Source of the DNA: Auanema rhodensis
Taxonomy: Eukaryota; Nematoda; Chromadorea; Rhabditida; Rhabditidae
Assembly: GCA_964057225.1 (NCBI GenBank)
Contig: CAXKVF010000082.1
Location: 309,411-373,410 of the forward strand
Length of the DNA: 64,000 bases
Reading direction: 5' to 3'
This document shows positions 1 through 11,200 of this stretch, piece after piece. The position numbers and the translations under genes were made by a program. The notes beneath the pieces were generated by a model. The model was not told the origin of the DNA, did not search any database, and saw only the letters and a list, made by a program, of their open reading frames with translations. Within the stretch, counting starts at the first letter, position 1, and each line of letters opens with the position of its first letter.

Positions 1-16
1 CATACCAAGTGCACAT

Positions 17-22
17 CACGTG
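17..22. other. CACGTG site 1 of the monomer (representative copy)
   Basis: A perfect 6-bp palindrome within 'atcacgtgta'. The eight bases at 15-22 (ATCACGTG) also match the RTCACRTG consensus of budding-yeast centromere element CDEI, and CACGTG is the core E-box/G-box of bHLH and bZIP proteins. By my reading it is kept in nearly every monomer. It is lost to 18t (CTCGTG) in 8 monomers and 19t (CATGTG) in 6 monomers, all in domain II. Binding is not demonstrated; a 6-bp palindrome can be present by chance and then be fixed by homogenisation. Confidence 0.6.
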
Positions 23-26
23 TACA

Positions 27-46
27 TTTAATTAGCATAAATTAAA
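27..46. repeat. AT-rich inverted repeat, 7-bp arms and 6-bp spacer
   Basis: Arms TTTAATT (27-33) and AATTAAA (40-46) flank the spacer AGCATA. It is nearly invariant; exceptions include 'taacataaattgaag' in the monomer at 7393, 'attagtgttc' at 1233, 'taattaccataa' at 34497 and 'aataagcat' at 45057. With the neighbouring dyads it gives the monomer a run of short dyads from about position 9 to 79. Confidence 0.55.
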
Positions 47-49
47 GTT

Positions 50-55
50 CACGTA
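50..55. other. CACGTA/CACGTG site 3, degenerate in most monomers
   Basis: Most monomers read 'gttcacgtaaattt' here. In six domain I monomers (starting at 1761, 2113, 2993, 3697, 4577 and 6337) the site is 'aagttcacgtgaactt', a perfect 16-bp palindrome at monomer positions 45-60. The common form differs from the palindrome by 55a and 58t, and the P type has 58a. Either the palindrome is ancestral and has decayed, or it arose secondarily in domain I; the sequence alone does not decide. Confidence 0.6.
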
Positions 56-66
56 AACTTCAAAGT

Positions 67-79
67 CATGGTTACCATG
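67..79. other. Dyad CATGGT-T-ACCATG (representative copy)
   Basis: Two 6-bp arms flank a single central T and contain a GGTTACC core. The dyad is present in almost all monomers. It is broken by 79t in the T-type monomers and by 70t in three marker monomers (18129, 21825, 34497). The hypervariable bases 80-82, which separate the N, G, C and P types, lie immediately downstream. Possible roles are a protein-binding dyad or a small hairpin; neither is shown. Confidence 0.6.
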
Positions 80-83
80 CACC

Positions 84-116
84 AATATCAATAAAAATTT
101 GTTTTTAGACTAATAT
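84..116. other. A/T-tract segment, likely curved DNA
   Basis: An almost G/C-free stretch with AAAAATTT (93-100) and TTTTT (102-106), conserved in nearly all monomers. A-tracts in phase are known to bend DNA, and many satellites of this length have one such segment per monomer, consistent with regular nucleosome placement. Curvature is inferred from composition. Rare changes here include 91c (four monomers of the 9-mer HOR), 92a (three marker monomers), 104g and 106g. Confidence 0.45.
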
Positions 117-160
117 GGACATGGGGAATCTAATTTTGAAAACCGCATCTCTTTATCTTT

Positions 161-166
161 CACGTG
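161..166. other. CACGTG site 2 inside TTCACGTGAA (representative copy)
   Basis: The 10-bp perfect palindrome TTCACGTGAA spans 159-168. It is intact in most monomers. It is lost by 165a (CACGAG) in about 21 monomers, all in domain II between 11793 and 46288, and is interrupted by one inserted G in the monomer ending near 55088. From this site the next CACGTG is 32 bp downstream, across the monomer junction, and the third CACGT site is another 33 bp on. Confidence 0.6.
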
Positions 167-1936
167 AAGCGAGTTACATACCAAGTGCACATCACGTGTA
201 CATTTAATTAGCATAAATTAAAGTTCACGTAAATTTCAAAGTCATGGTTACCATGAACCAATATCAATAAAAATTTGTTTTTAGACTAATATGGACATGG
301 GGAATCTAATTTTGAAAACCGCATCTCTTTATCTTTCACGTGAAGCGAGTTACATACCAAGTGCACATCACGTGTACATTTAATTAGCATAAATTAAAGT
401 TCACGTAAATTTTAAAGTCATGGTTACCATGCACCAATATCAATAAAAATTTGTTTTTAGACTAATATGGACATGGGGAATCTAATTTTGAAAACCGCAT
501 CTCTTTATCTTTCACGTGAAGCGAGTTACATACCAAGTGCACATCACGTGTACATTTAATTAGCATAAATTAAAGTTCACGTAAATTTCAAAGTCATGGT
601 TACCATGAACCAATATCAATAAAAATTTGTTTTTAGACTAATATGCACATGGGGAATCTAATTTTGAAAACCGCATCTCTTTATCTTTCACGTGAAGCGA
701 GTTACATACCAAGTGCACATCACGTGTACATTTAATTAGCATAAATTAAAGTTCACGTAAATTTTAAAGTCATGGTTACCATGCACCAATATCAATAAAA
801 ATTTGTTTTTAGACTAATATGGACATGGGGAATCTAATTTTGAAAACCGCATCTCTTTATCTTTCACGTGAAGCGAGTTACATACCAAGTGCACATCACG
901 TGTACATTTAATTAGCATAAATTAAAGTTCACGTAAATTTCAAAGTCATGGTTACCATGAACCAATATCAATAAAAATTTGTTTTTAGACTAATATGGAC
1001 ATGGGGAATCTAATTTTGAAAACCGCATCTCTTTATCTTTCACGTGAAGCGAGTTACATACCAAGTGCACATCACGTGTACATTTAATTAGCATAAATTA
1101 AAGTTCACGTAAATTTCAAAGTCATGGTTACCATGCACCAATATCAATAAAAATTTGTTTTTAGACTAATATGGACATGGGGAATCTAATTTTGAAAACC
1201 GCATCTCTTTATCTTTCACGTGAAGCGAGTTACATACCGAGTGCACATCACGTGTACATTTAATTAGCATAAATTAGTGTTCACGTAAATTTCAAAGTCA
1301 TGGTTACCATGAACCAATATCAATAAAAATTTGTTTTTAGACTAATATGGACATGGGGAATCTAATTTTGAAAACCGCATCTCTTTATCTTTCACGTGAA
1401 GCGAGTTACATACCAAGTGCACATCACGTGTACATTTAATTAGCATAAATTAAAGTTCACGTAAATTTCAAAGTCATGGTTACCATGAAGCAATATCAAT
1501 AAAAATTTGTTTTTAGACTAATATGGACATGGGGAATCTAATTTTGAAAACCGCATTTCTTTATTTTTCACGTGAAGCGAGTTACATACCAAGTGCACAT
1601 CACGTGTACATTTAATTAGCATAAATTAAAGTTCACGTAAATTTCAAAGTCATGGTTACCATGCACCAATATCAATAAAAATTTGTTTTTAGACTAATAT
1701 GGACATGGGGAATCTAATTTTGAAAACCGCATCTCTTTATCTTTCACGTGAAGCGAGTTACATACCAAGTGCACATCACGTGTACATTTAATTAGCATAA
1801 ATTAAAGTTCACGTGAACTTCAAAGTCATGGTTACCATGAACCAATATCAATAAAAATTTGTTTTTAGACTAATATGGACATGGGGAATCTAATTTTGAA
1901 AACCGCATCTCTTTATCTTTCACGTGAAGCGAGTTA

Positions 1937-4900
1937 CATACCAAGTGCACATCACGTGTACATTTAATTAGCATAAATTAAAGTTCACGTAAATTTCAAA
2001 GTCATGGTTACCATGAACCAATATCACTAAAAATTTGTTTTTAGACTAATATGGACATGGGGAATCTAATTTTGAAAACCGCATCTCTTTATCTTTCACG
2101 TGAAGCGAGTTACATACCAAGTGCACATCACGTGTACATTTAATTAGCATAAATTAAAGTTCACGTGAACTTCAAAGTCATGGTTACCATGAAGCAATAT
2201 CAATAAAAATTTGTTTTTAGACTAATATGGACATGGGGAATCTAATTTTGAAAACCGCATCTCTTTATCTTTCACGTGAAGCGAGTTACATACCAAGTGC
2301 ACATCACGTGTACATTTAATTAGCATAAATTAAAGTTCACGTAAATTTCAAAGTCATGGTTACCATGAACCAATATCAATAAAAATTTGTTTTTAGACTA
2401 ATATGGACATGGGGAATCTAATTTTGAAAACCGCATCTCTTTATCTTTCACGTGAAGCGAGTTACATACCAAGTGCACATCACGTGTACATTTAATTAGC
2501 ATAAATTAAAGTTCACGTAAATTTCAAAGTCATGGTTACCATGCACCAATATCAATAAAAATTTGTTTTTAGACTAATATGGACATGGGGAATCTAATTT
2601 TGAAAACCGCATCTCTTTATCTTTCACGTGAAGCGAGTTACATACCAAGTGCACATCACGTGTACATTTAATTAGCATAAATTAAAGTTCACGTAAATTT
2701 CAAAGTCATGGTTACCATGAACCAATATCAATAAAAATTTGTTTTTAGACTAATATGGACATGGGGAATCTAATTTTGAAAACCGCATCTCTTTATCTTT
2801 CACGTGAAGCGAGTTACATACCAAGTGCACATCACGTGTACATTTAATTAGCATAAATTAAAGTTCACGTAAATTTCAAAGTCATGGTTACCATGAACCA
2901 ATATCACTAAAAATTTGTTTTTAGACTAATATGGACATGGGGAATCTAATTTTGAAAACCGCATCTCTTTATCTTTCACGTGAAGCGAGTTACATACCAA
3001 GTGCACATCACGTGTACATTTAATTAGCATAAATTAAAGTTCACGTGAACTTCAAAGTCATGGTTACCATGAAGCAATATCAATAAAAATTTGTTTTTAG
3101 ACTAATATGGACATGGGGAATCTAATTTTGAAAACCGCATCTCTTTATCTTTCACGTGAAGCGAGTTACATACCAAGTGCACATCACGTGTACATTTAAT
3201 TAGCATAAATTAAAGTTCACGTAAATTTCAAAGTCATGGTTACCATGAACCAATATCAATAAAAATTTGTTTTTAGACTAATATGGACATGGGGAATCTA
3301 ATTTTGAAAACCGCATCTCTTTATCTTTCACGTGAAGCGAGTTACATACCAAGTGCACATCACGTGTACATTTAATTAGCATAAATTAAAGTTCACGTAA
3401 ATTTCAAAGTCATGGTTACCATGAACCAATATCAATAAAAATTTGTTTTTAGACTAATATGGACATGGGGAATCTAATTTTGAAAATCTCATCTCTTTAT
3501 CTTTCACGTGAAGCGAGTTACATACCAAGTGCACATCACGTGTACATTTAATTAGCATAAATTAAAGTTCACGTAAATTTCAAAGTCATGGTTACCATGA
3601 ACCAATATCACTAAAAATTTGTTTTTAGACTAATATGGACATGGGGAATCTAATTTTGAAAACCGCATCTCTTTATCTTTCACGTGAAGCGAGTTACATA
3701 CCAAGTGCACATCACGTGTACATTTAATTAGCATAAATTAAAGTTCACGTGAACTTCAAAGTCATGGTTACCATGAAGCAATATCAATAAAAATTTGTTT
3801 TTAGACTAATATGGACATGGGGAATCTAATTTTGAAAACCGCATCTCTTTATCTTTCACGTGAAGCGAGTTACATACCAAGTGCACATCACGTGTACATT
3901 TAATTAGCATAAATTAAAGTTCACGTAAATTTCAAAGTCATGGTTACCATGAACCAATATCAATAAAAATTTGTTTTTAGACTAATATGGACATGGGGAA
4001 TCTAATTTTGAAAACCGCATCTCTTTATCTTTCACGTGAAGCGAGTTACATACCAAGTGCACATCACGTGTACATTTAATTAGCATAAATTAAAGTTCAC
4101 GTAAATTTCAAAGTCATGGTTACCATGCACCAATATCAATAAAAATTTGTTTTTAGACTAATATGGACATGGGGAATCTAATTTTGAAAACCGCATCTCT
4201 TTATCTTTCACGTGAAGCGAGTTACATACCAAGTGCACATCACGTGTACATTTAATTAGCATAAATTAAAGTTCACGTAAATTTCAAAGTCATGGTTACC
4301 ATGAACCAATATCAATAAAAATTTGTTTTTAGACTAATATGGACATGGGGAATCTAATTTTGAAAACCGCATCTCTTTATCTTTCACGTGAAGCGAGTTA
4401 CATACCAAGTGCACATCACGTGTACATTTAATTAGCATAAATTAAAGTTCACGTAAATTTCAAAGTCATGGTTACCATGAACCAATATCACTAAAAATTT
4501 GTTTTTAGACTAATATGGACATGGGGAATCTAATTTTGAAAACCGCATCTCTTTATCTTTCACGTGAAGCGAGTTACATACCAAGTGCACATCACGTGTA
4601 CATTTAATTAGCATAAATTAAAGTTCACGTGAACTTCAAAGTCATGGTTACCATGAAGCAATATCAATAAAAATTTGTTTTTAGACTAATATGGACATGG
4701 GGAATCTAATTTTGAAAACCGCATCTCTTTATCTTTCACGTGAAGCGAGTTACATACCAAGTGCACATCACGTGTACATTTAATTAGCATAAATTAAAGT
4801 TCACGTAAATTTCAAAGTCATGGTTACCATGAACCAATATCAATAAAAATTTGTTTTTAGACTAGTATGGACATGGGGAATCTAATTTTGAAAACCGCAT

Positions 4901-5104
4901 CTCTTTATCTTTCACGTGAAGCGAGTTACATACCAAGTGCACATCACGTGTACATTTAATTAGCATAAATTAAAGTTCACGTAAATTTCAAAGTCATGGT
5001 TACCATGAACCAATATCAATAAAAATTTGTTTTTAGACTAATATGGACATGGGGAATCTAATTTTGAAAATCGCATCTCTTTATCTTTCACGTGAAGCGA
5101 GTTA
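1937..5104 (+). repeat. Nine-monomer HOR (1,584 bp) in two tandem copies
   Basis: Copy 1 spans 1937-3520 and copy 2 spans 3521-5104. Both run N(91c), G(55g,58c), N, C, N, N(91c), G(55g,58c), N, N(143t). The last monomer carries 143t in both copies (bases 3487 and 5071), which distinguishes this from a simple 5-mer. Within each unit the first five and last four monomers look like a 5-mer and its 4-mer deletion derivative, so the HOR probably arose by duplication of a 5-mer, loss of one monomer and a second duplication. Private changes such as 145t at 3489 and 'actagtatgg' near 4864 postdate the last duplication. Confidence 0.8.
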
Positions 5105-8100
5105 CATACCAAGTGCACATCACGTGTACATTTAATTAGCATAAATTAAAGTTCACGTAAATTTCAAAGTCATGGTTACCATGAAGCAATATCAATAAAA
5201 ATTTGTTTTTAGACTAATATGGACATGGGGAATCTAATTTTGAAAACCGCATTTCTTTATCTTTCACGTGAAGCGAGTTACATACCAAGTGCACATCACG
5301 TGTACATTTAATTAGCATAAATTAAAGTTCACGTAAATTTCAAAGTCATGGTTACCATGCACCAATATCAATAAAAATTTGTTTTTAGACTAATATGGAC
5401 ATGGGGAATCTAATTTTGAAAACCGCATCTCTTTATCTTTCACGTGAAGCGAGTTACATACCAAGTGCACATCACGTGTACATTTAATTAGCATAAATTA
5501 AAGTTCACGTAAATTTCAAAGTCATGGTTACCATGAACCAATATCAATAAAAATTTGTTTTTAGACTAATATGGACATGGGGAATCTAATTTTGAAAACC
5601 GCATCTCTTTATCTTTCACGTGAAGCGAGTTACATACCAAGTGCACATCACGTGTACATTTAATTAGCATAAATTAAAGTTCACGTAAATTTCAAAGTCA
5701 TGGTTACCATGAACCAATATCAATAAAAATTTGTTTTTAGACTAATATGGACATGGGGAATCTAATTTTGAAAACCGCATCTCTTTATCTTTCACGTGAA
5801 GCGAGTTACATACCAGGTGCACATCACGTGTACATTTAATTAGCATAAATTAAAGTTCACGTAAATTTCAAAGTCATGGTTACCATGAACCAATATCAAT
5901 AAAAATTTGTTTTTAGACTAATATGGACATGGGGAATCTAATTTTGAAAACCGCATCTCTTTATCTTTCACGTGAAGCGAGTTACATACCAAGTGCACAT
6001 CACGTGTACATTTAATTAGCATAAATTAAAGTTCACGTAAACTTCAAAGTCATGGTTACCATGCACCAATATCAATAAAAATTTGTTTTTAGACTAATAT
6101 GGACATGGGGAATCTAATTTTGAAAACCGCATCTCTTTATCTTTCACGTGAAGCGAGTTACATACCAAGTGCACATCACGTGTACATTTAATTAGCATAA
6201 ATTAAAGTTCACGTAAATTTCAAAGTCATGGTTACCATGAACCAATATCAATAAAAATTTGTTTTTAGACTAATATGGACATGGGGAATCTAATTTTGAA
6301 AACCGCATCTCTTTATCTTTCACGTGAAGCGAGTTACATACCAAGTGCACATCACGTGTACATTTAATTAGCATAAATTAAAGTTCACGTGAACTTCAAA
6401 GTCATGGTTACCATGAAGCAATATCAATAAAAATTTGTTTTTAGACTAATATGGACATGGGGAATCTAATTTTGAAAACCGCATCTCTTTATCTTTCACG
6501 TGAAGCGAGTTACATACCAAGTGCACATCACGTGTACATTTAATTAGCATAAATTAAAGTTCACGTAAATTTCAAAGTCATGGTTACCATGAACCAATAT
6601 CAATAAAAATTTGTTTTTAGACTAATATGGAAATGGGGAATCTAATTTTGAAAACCGCATCTCTTTATCTTTCACGTGAAGCGAGTTACATACCAAGTGC
6701 ACATCACGTGTACATTTAATTAGCATAAATTAAAGTTCACGTAAATTTCAAAGTCATGGTTACCATGAACCAATATCAATAAAAATTTGTTTTTAGACTA
6801 ATATGGACATGGGGAATCTAATTTTGAAAACCGCATCTCTTTATCTTTCACGTGAAGCGAGTTACATACCAAGTGCACATCACGTGTACATTTAATTAGC
6901 ATAAATTAAAGTTCACGTAAATTTCAAAGTCATGGTTACCATGAAGCAATATCAATAAAAATTTGATTTTAGACTAATATGGACATGGGGAATCTAATTT
7001 TGAAAACCGCATCTCTTTATCTTTCACGTGAAGCGAGTTACATACCAAGTGCACATCACGTGTACATTTAATTAGCATAAATTAAAGTTCACGTAAACTT
7101 CAAAGTCATGGTTACCATGAAGCAATATCAATAAAAATTTGTTTTTAGACTAATATGGACATGGGGAATCTAATTTTGAAAACCGCATCTCTTTATCTTT
7201 CACGTGAAGCGAGTTACATACCAAGTGCACATCACGTGTACATTTAATTAGCATAAATTAAAGTTCACGTAAATTTCAAAGTCATGGTTACCATGAACCA
7301 ATATCAATAAAAATTTGTTTTTAGACTAATATGGACATGGGGAATCTAATTTTGAAAACCGCATCTCTTTATCTTTCACGTGAAGCGAGTTACATACCAA
7401 GTGCACATCACGTGTACATTTAATTAACATAAATTGAAGTTCACGTAAATTTCAAAGTCATGGTTACCATGCACCAATATCAATAAAAATTTGTTTTTAG
7501 ACTAATATGGACATGGGGAATCTAATTTTGAAAACCGCATCTCTTTATCTTTCACGTGAAGCGAGTTACATACCAAGTGCACATCACGTGTACATTTAAT
7601 TAGCATAAATTAAAGTTCACGTAAATTTCAAAGTCATGGTTACCATGAACCAATATCAATAAAAATTTGTTTTTAGACTAATATGGACATGGGGAATCTA
7701 ATTTTGAAAACCGCATCTCTTTATCTTTCACGTGAAGCGAGTTACATACCAAGTGCACATCACGTGTACATTTAATTAGCATAAATTAAAGTTCACGTAA
7801 ATTTCAAAGTCATGGTTACCATGAACCAATATCAATAAAAATTTGTTTTTAGACTAATATGGACATGGGGAATCTAATTTTGAAAACCGCATCTCTTTAT
7901 CTTTCACGTGAAGCGAGTTACATACCAAGTGCACATCACGTGTACATTTAATTAGCATAAATTAAAGTTCACGTAAATTTCAAAGTCATGGTTACCATGA
8001 AGCAATATCAATAAAAATTTGTTTTTAGACTAATATGGACATGGGGAATCTAATTTTGAAAACCGCATCTCTTTATCTTTCACGTGAAGCGAGTTACATA

Positions 8101-8272
8101 CCAAGTGCACATCACGTGTACATTTAATTAGCATAAATTAAAGTTCACGTAAATTTCAAAGTCATGGTTACCATGAACCAATATCAATAAAAATTTGTTT
8201 TTAGACTAATATGGACATGGGGAATCTAATTTTGAAAACCGCATCTCTTTATCTTTCACGTGAAGCGAGTTA
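5105..8272 (+). repeat. Less ordered N/C/G monomers at the end of domain I
   Basis: Monomers 30-47 read G(149t), C, N, N, N, C(58c), N, G(55g,58c), N, N, G, G(58c), N, C, N, N, G, N. No short HOR is evident. The G(149t)-C pair at 5105-5456 resembles the G(149t)-C pair at 1409-1760. Private changes include 'accaggtgc' near 5816, 'tatggaaat' near 6630, 'gattttag' near 6966 and the double change 'taacataaattgaag' near 7430. Nothing other than satellite is present. Confidence 0.7.
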
Positions 8273-11200
8273 CATACCAAGTGCACATCACGTGTACATT
8301 TAATTAGCATAAATTAAAGTTCACGTAAATTTCAAAGTCATGGTTACCATGAACCAATATCAATAAAAATTTGTTTTTAGACTAATATGGACATGGGGAA
8401 TCTAATTTTAAAAACCGCATCTCTTTATCTTTCACGTGAAGCGAGTTACATACCAAGTGCACATCATGTGTACATTTAATTAGCATAAATTAAAGTTCAC
8501 GTAAAATTCAAAGTCATGGTTACCATGCACCAATATCAATAAAAATTTGTTTTTAGACTAATATGGACATGGGGAATCTAATTTTGAAAACCGCATCTCT
8601 TCATCTTTCACGTGAAGCGAGTTACATACCAAGTGCACATCACGTGTACATTTAATTAGCATAAATTAAAGTTCACGTAAATTTCAAAGTCATGGTTACC
8701 ATGAAGCAATATCAATAAAAATTTGTTTTTAGACTAATATGGACATGGGGAATCTAATTTTGAAAACCGCATCTCTTTATCTTTCACGTGAAGCGAGTTA
8801 CATACCAAGTGCACATCACGTGTACATTTAATTAGCATAAATTAAAGTTCACGTAAATTTCAAAGTCATGGTTACCATGAACCAATATCAATAAAAATTT
8901 GTTTTTAGACTAATATGGACATGGGGAATCTAATTTTGAAAACCGCATCTCTTTATCTTTCACGTGAAGCGAGTTACATACCAAGTGCACATCACGTGTA
9001 CATTTAATTAGCATAAATTAAAGTTCACGTAAATTTCAAAGTCATGGTTACCATGAAGCAATATCAATAAAAATTTGTTTTTAGACTAATATGGACATGG
9101 GGAATCTAATTTTGAAAACCGCATCTCTTTATCTTTCACGTGAAGCGAGTTACATACCAAGTGCACATCACGTGTACATTTAATTAGCATAAATTAAAGT
9201 TCACGTAAATTTCAAAGTCATGGTTACCATGAACCAATATCAATAAAAATTTGTTTTTAGACTAATATGGACATGGGGAATCTAATTTTGAAAACCGCAT
9301 CTCTTTATCTTTCACGTGAAGCGAGTTACATACCAAGTGCACATCACGTGTACATTTAATTAGCATAAATTAAAGTTCACGTAAATTTCAAAGTCATGGT
9401 TACCATGAAGCAATATCAATAAAAATTTGTTTTTAGACTAATATGGACATGGGGAATCTAATTTTAAAAACCGCATCTCTTTATCTTTCACGTGAAGCGA
9501 GTTACATACCAAGTGCACATCATGTGTACATTTAATTAGCATAAATTAAAGTTCACGTAAAATTCAAAGTCATGGTTACCATGCACCAATATCAATAAAA
9601 ATTTGTTTTTAGACTAATATGGACATGGGGAATCTAATTTTGAAAACCGCATCTCTTCATCTTTCACGTGAAGCGAGTTACATACCAAGTGCACATCACG
9701 TGTACATTTAATTAGCATAAATTAAAGTTCACGTAAATTTCAAAGTCATGGTTACCATGAAGCAATATCAATAAAAATTTGTTTTTAGACTAATATGGAC
9801 ATGGGGAATCTAATTTTGAAAACCGCATCTCTTTATCTTTCACGTGAAGCGAGTTACATACCAAGTGCACATCACGTGTACATTTAATTAGCATAAATTA
9901 AAGTTCACGTAAATTTCAAAGTCATGGTTACCATGAACCAATATCAATAAAAATTTGTTTTTAGACTAATATGGACATGGGGAATCTAATTTTGAAAACC
10001 GCATCTCTTTATCTTTCACGTGAAGCGAGTTACATACCAAGTGCACATCACGTGTACATTTAATTAGCATAAATTAAAGTTCACGTAAATTTCAAAGTCA
10101 TGGTTACCATGAAGCAATATCAATAAAAATTTGTTTTTAGACTAATATGGACATGGGGAATCTAATTTTGAAAACCGCATCTCTTTATCTTTCACGTGAA
10201 GCGAGTTACATACCAAGTGCACATCACGTGTACATTTAATTAGCATAAATTAAAGTTCACGTAAATTTCAAAGTCATGGTTACCATGAACCAATATCAAT
10301 AAAAATTTGTTTTTAGACTAATATGAACATGGGGAATCTAATTTTGGAAACCGCATCTCTTTATCTTTCACGTGAAGCGAGTTACATACCAAGTGCACAT
10401 CACGTGTACATTTAATTAGCATAAATTAAAGTTCACGTAAATTTCAAAGTCATGGTTACCATGAACCAATATCAATAAAAATTTGTTTTTAGACTAATAT
10501 GGACATGGGGAATCTAATTTTGAAAACCGCATCTCTTTATCTTTCACGTGAAGCGAGTTACATACCAAGTGCACATCACGTGTACATTTAATTAGCATAA
10601 ATTAAAGTTCACGTAAATTTCAAAGTCATGGTTACCATGAAGCAATATCAATAAAAATTTGTTTTTAGACTAATATGGACATGGGGAATCTAATTTTGAA
10701 AACCGCATCTCTTTATCTTTCACGTGAAGCGAGTTACATACCAAGTGCACATCACGTGTACATTTAATTAGCATAAATTAAAGTTCACGTAAATTTCAAA
10801 GTCATGGTTACCATGAACCAATATCAATAAAAATTTGTTTTTAGACTAATATGAACATGGGGAATCTAATTTTGGAAACCGCATCTCTTTATCTTTCACG
10901 TGAAGCGAGTTACATACCAAGTGCACATCACGTGTACATTTAATTAGCATAAATTAAAGTTCACGTAAATTTCAAAGTCATGGTTACCATGAAGCAATAT
11001 CAATAAAAATTTGTTTTTAGACTAATATGGACATGGGGAATCTAATTTTGAAAACCGCATCTCTTTATCTTTCACGTGAAGCGAGTTACATACCAAGTGC
11101 ACATCACGTGTACATTTAATTAGCATAAATTAAAGTTCACGTAAATTTCAAAGTCATGGTTACCATGAACCAATATCAATAAAAATTTGTTTTTAGACTA

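Larger units (their letters stand above)
1..176 (+). repeat. Reference satellite monomer (type C) with internal landmarks
   Basis: This first copy sets the monomer coordinates. In order it holds: GTGCAC (9-14); CACGTG (17-22); TGTACA (21-26); an AT-rich inverted repeat (27-46); the CACGTA site (50-55); a dyad with a GGTTACC core (67-79); an A/T-tract region (93-106); GGGG (123-126); a pyrimidine-rich stretch (148-161); and TTCACGTGAA (159-168). Variation across the array is concentrated at 55-58, 79-82, 118, 138-140 and 165, while most other positions are nearly fixed. It differs from the commonest N form by 58c and 80c. There is no obvious internal half-repeat, so 176 bp looks like the basic unit and not a dimer. 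Confidence 0.95.
1..1408 (+). repeat. Dimeric HOR (C-N alternation, 352 bp)
   Basis: Monomers 1-8 alternate strictly C, N, C, N, C, N, C, N, giving a 352-bp period repeated four times. Copies 3 and 5 (353 and 705) also share 61t. The alternation stops at 1409, where a G monomer carrying 149t and 157t appears. Monomer 8 (1233) is unusual, with 'accgagtgc' and 'attagtgttc' in place of the usual bases. The dimer may extend leftwards beyond the window. Confidence 0.75.
1..8272 (+). repeat. Array domain I (monomers 1-47): N, C and G types
   Basis: About 47 monomers of types N, C and G. Markers confined to it are 55g with 58c ('acgtgaactt'), 91c ('atcacta') and early 61t ('aaattttaaag'). The P type (58a), 165a, 13g, 18t, 19t and the 118a/139g pair, all common further on, are absent. 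The domain starts with dimer alternation, then holds a duplicated 9-monomer HOR, then less ordered N/C/G monomers from about 5105. The change to domain II falls at 8273, where the first 138a monomer appears, followed by the first P monomer at 8449. Confidence 0.8.

Noticed and set aside
90-108. Poly(A)-signal-like or terminator-like AATAAA/TTTTT in each monomer
   Set aside because: AATAAAAATTTGTTTTT is an expected A/T-tract in AT-rich satellite; there is no gene nearby for it to serve and no GC-rich stem ahead of the T run.
161-166. CACGTG as a promoter E-box or G-box driving transcription
   Set aside because: No TATA element at a fitting distance with any gene is present. Satellite transcription is possible, but the sequence does not show it, so the site is listed only as a dyad.
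1-176. Monomer as an 88-bp internal dimer
   Set aside because: The two TTCACGT segments (49-55 and 159-165) share only short flanks, and the remaining halves do not align.
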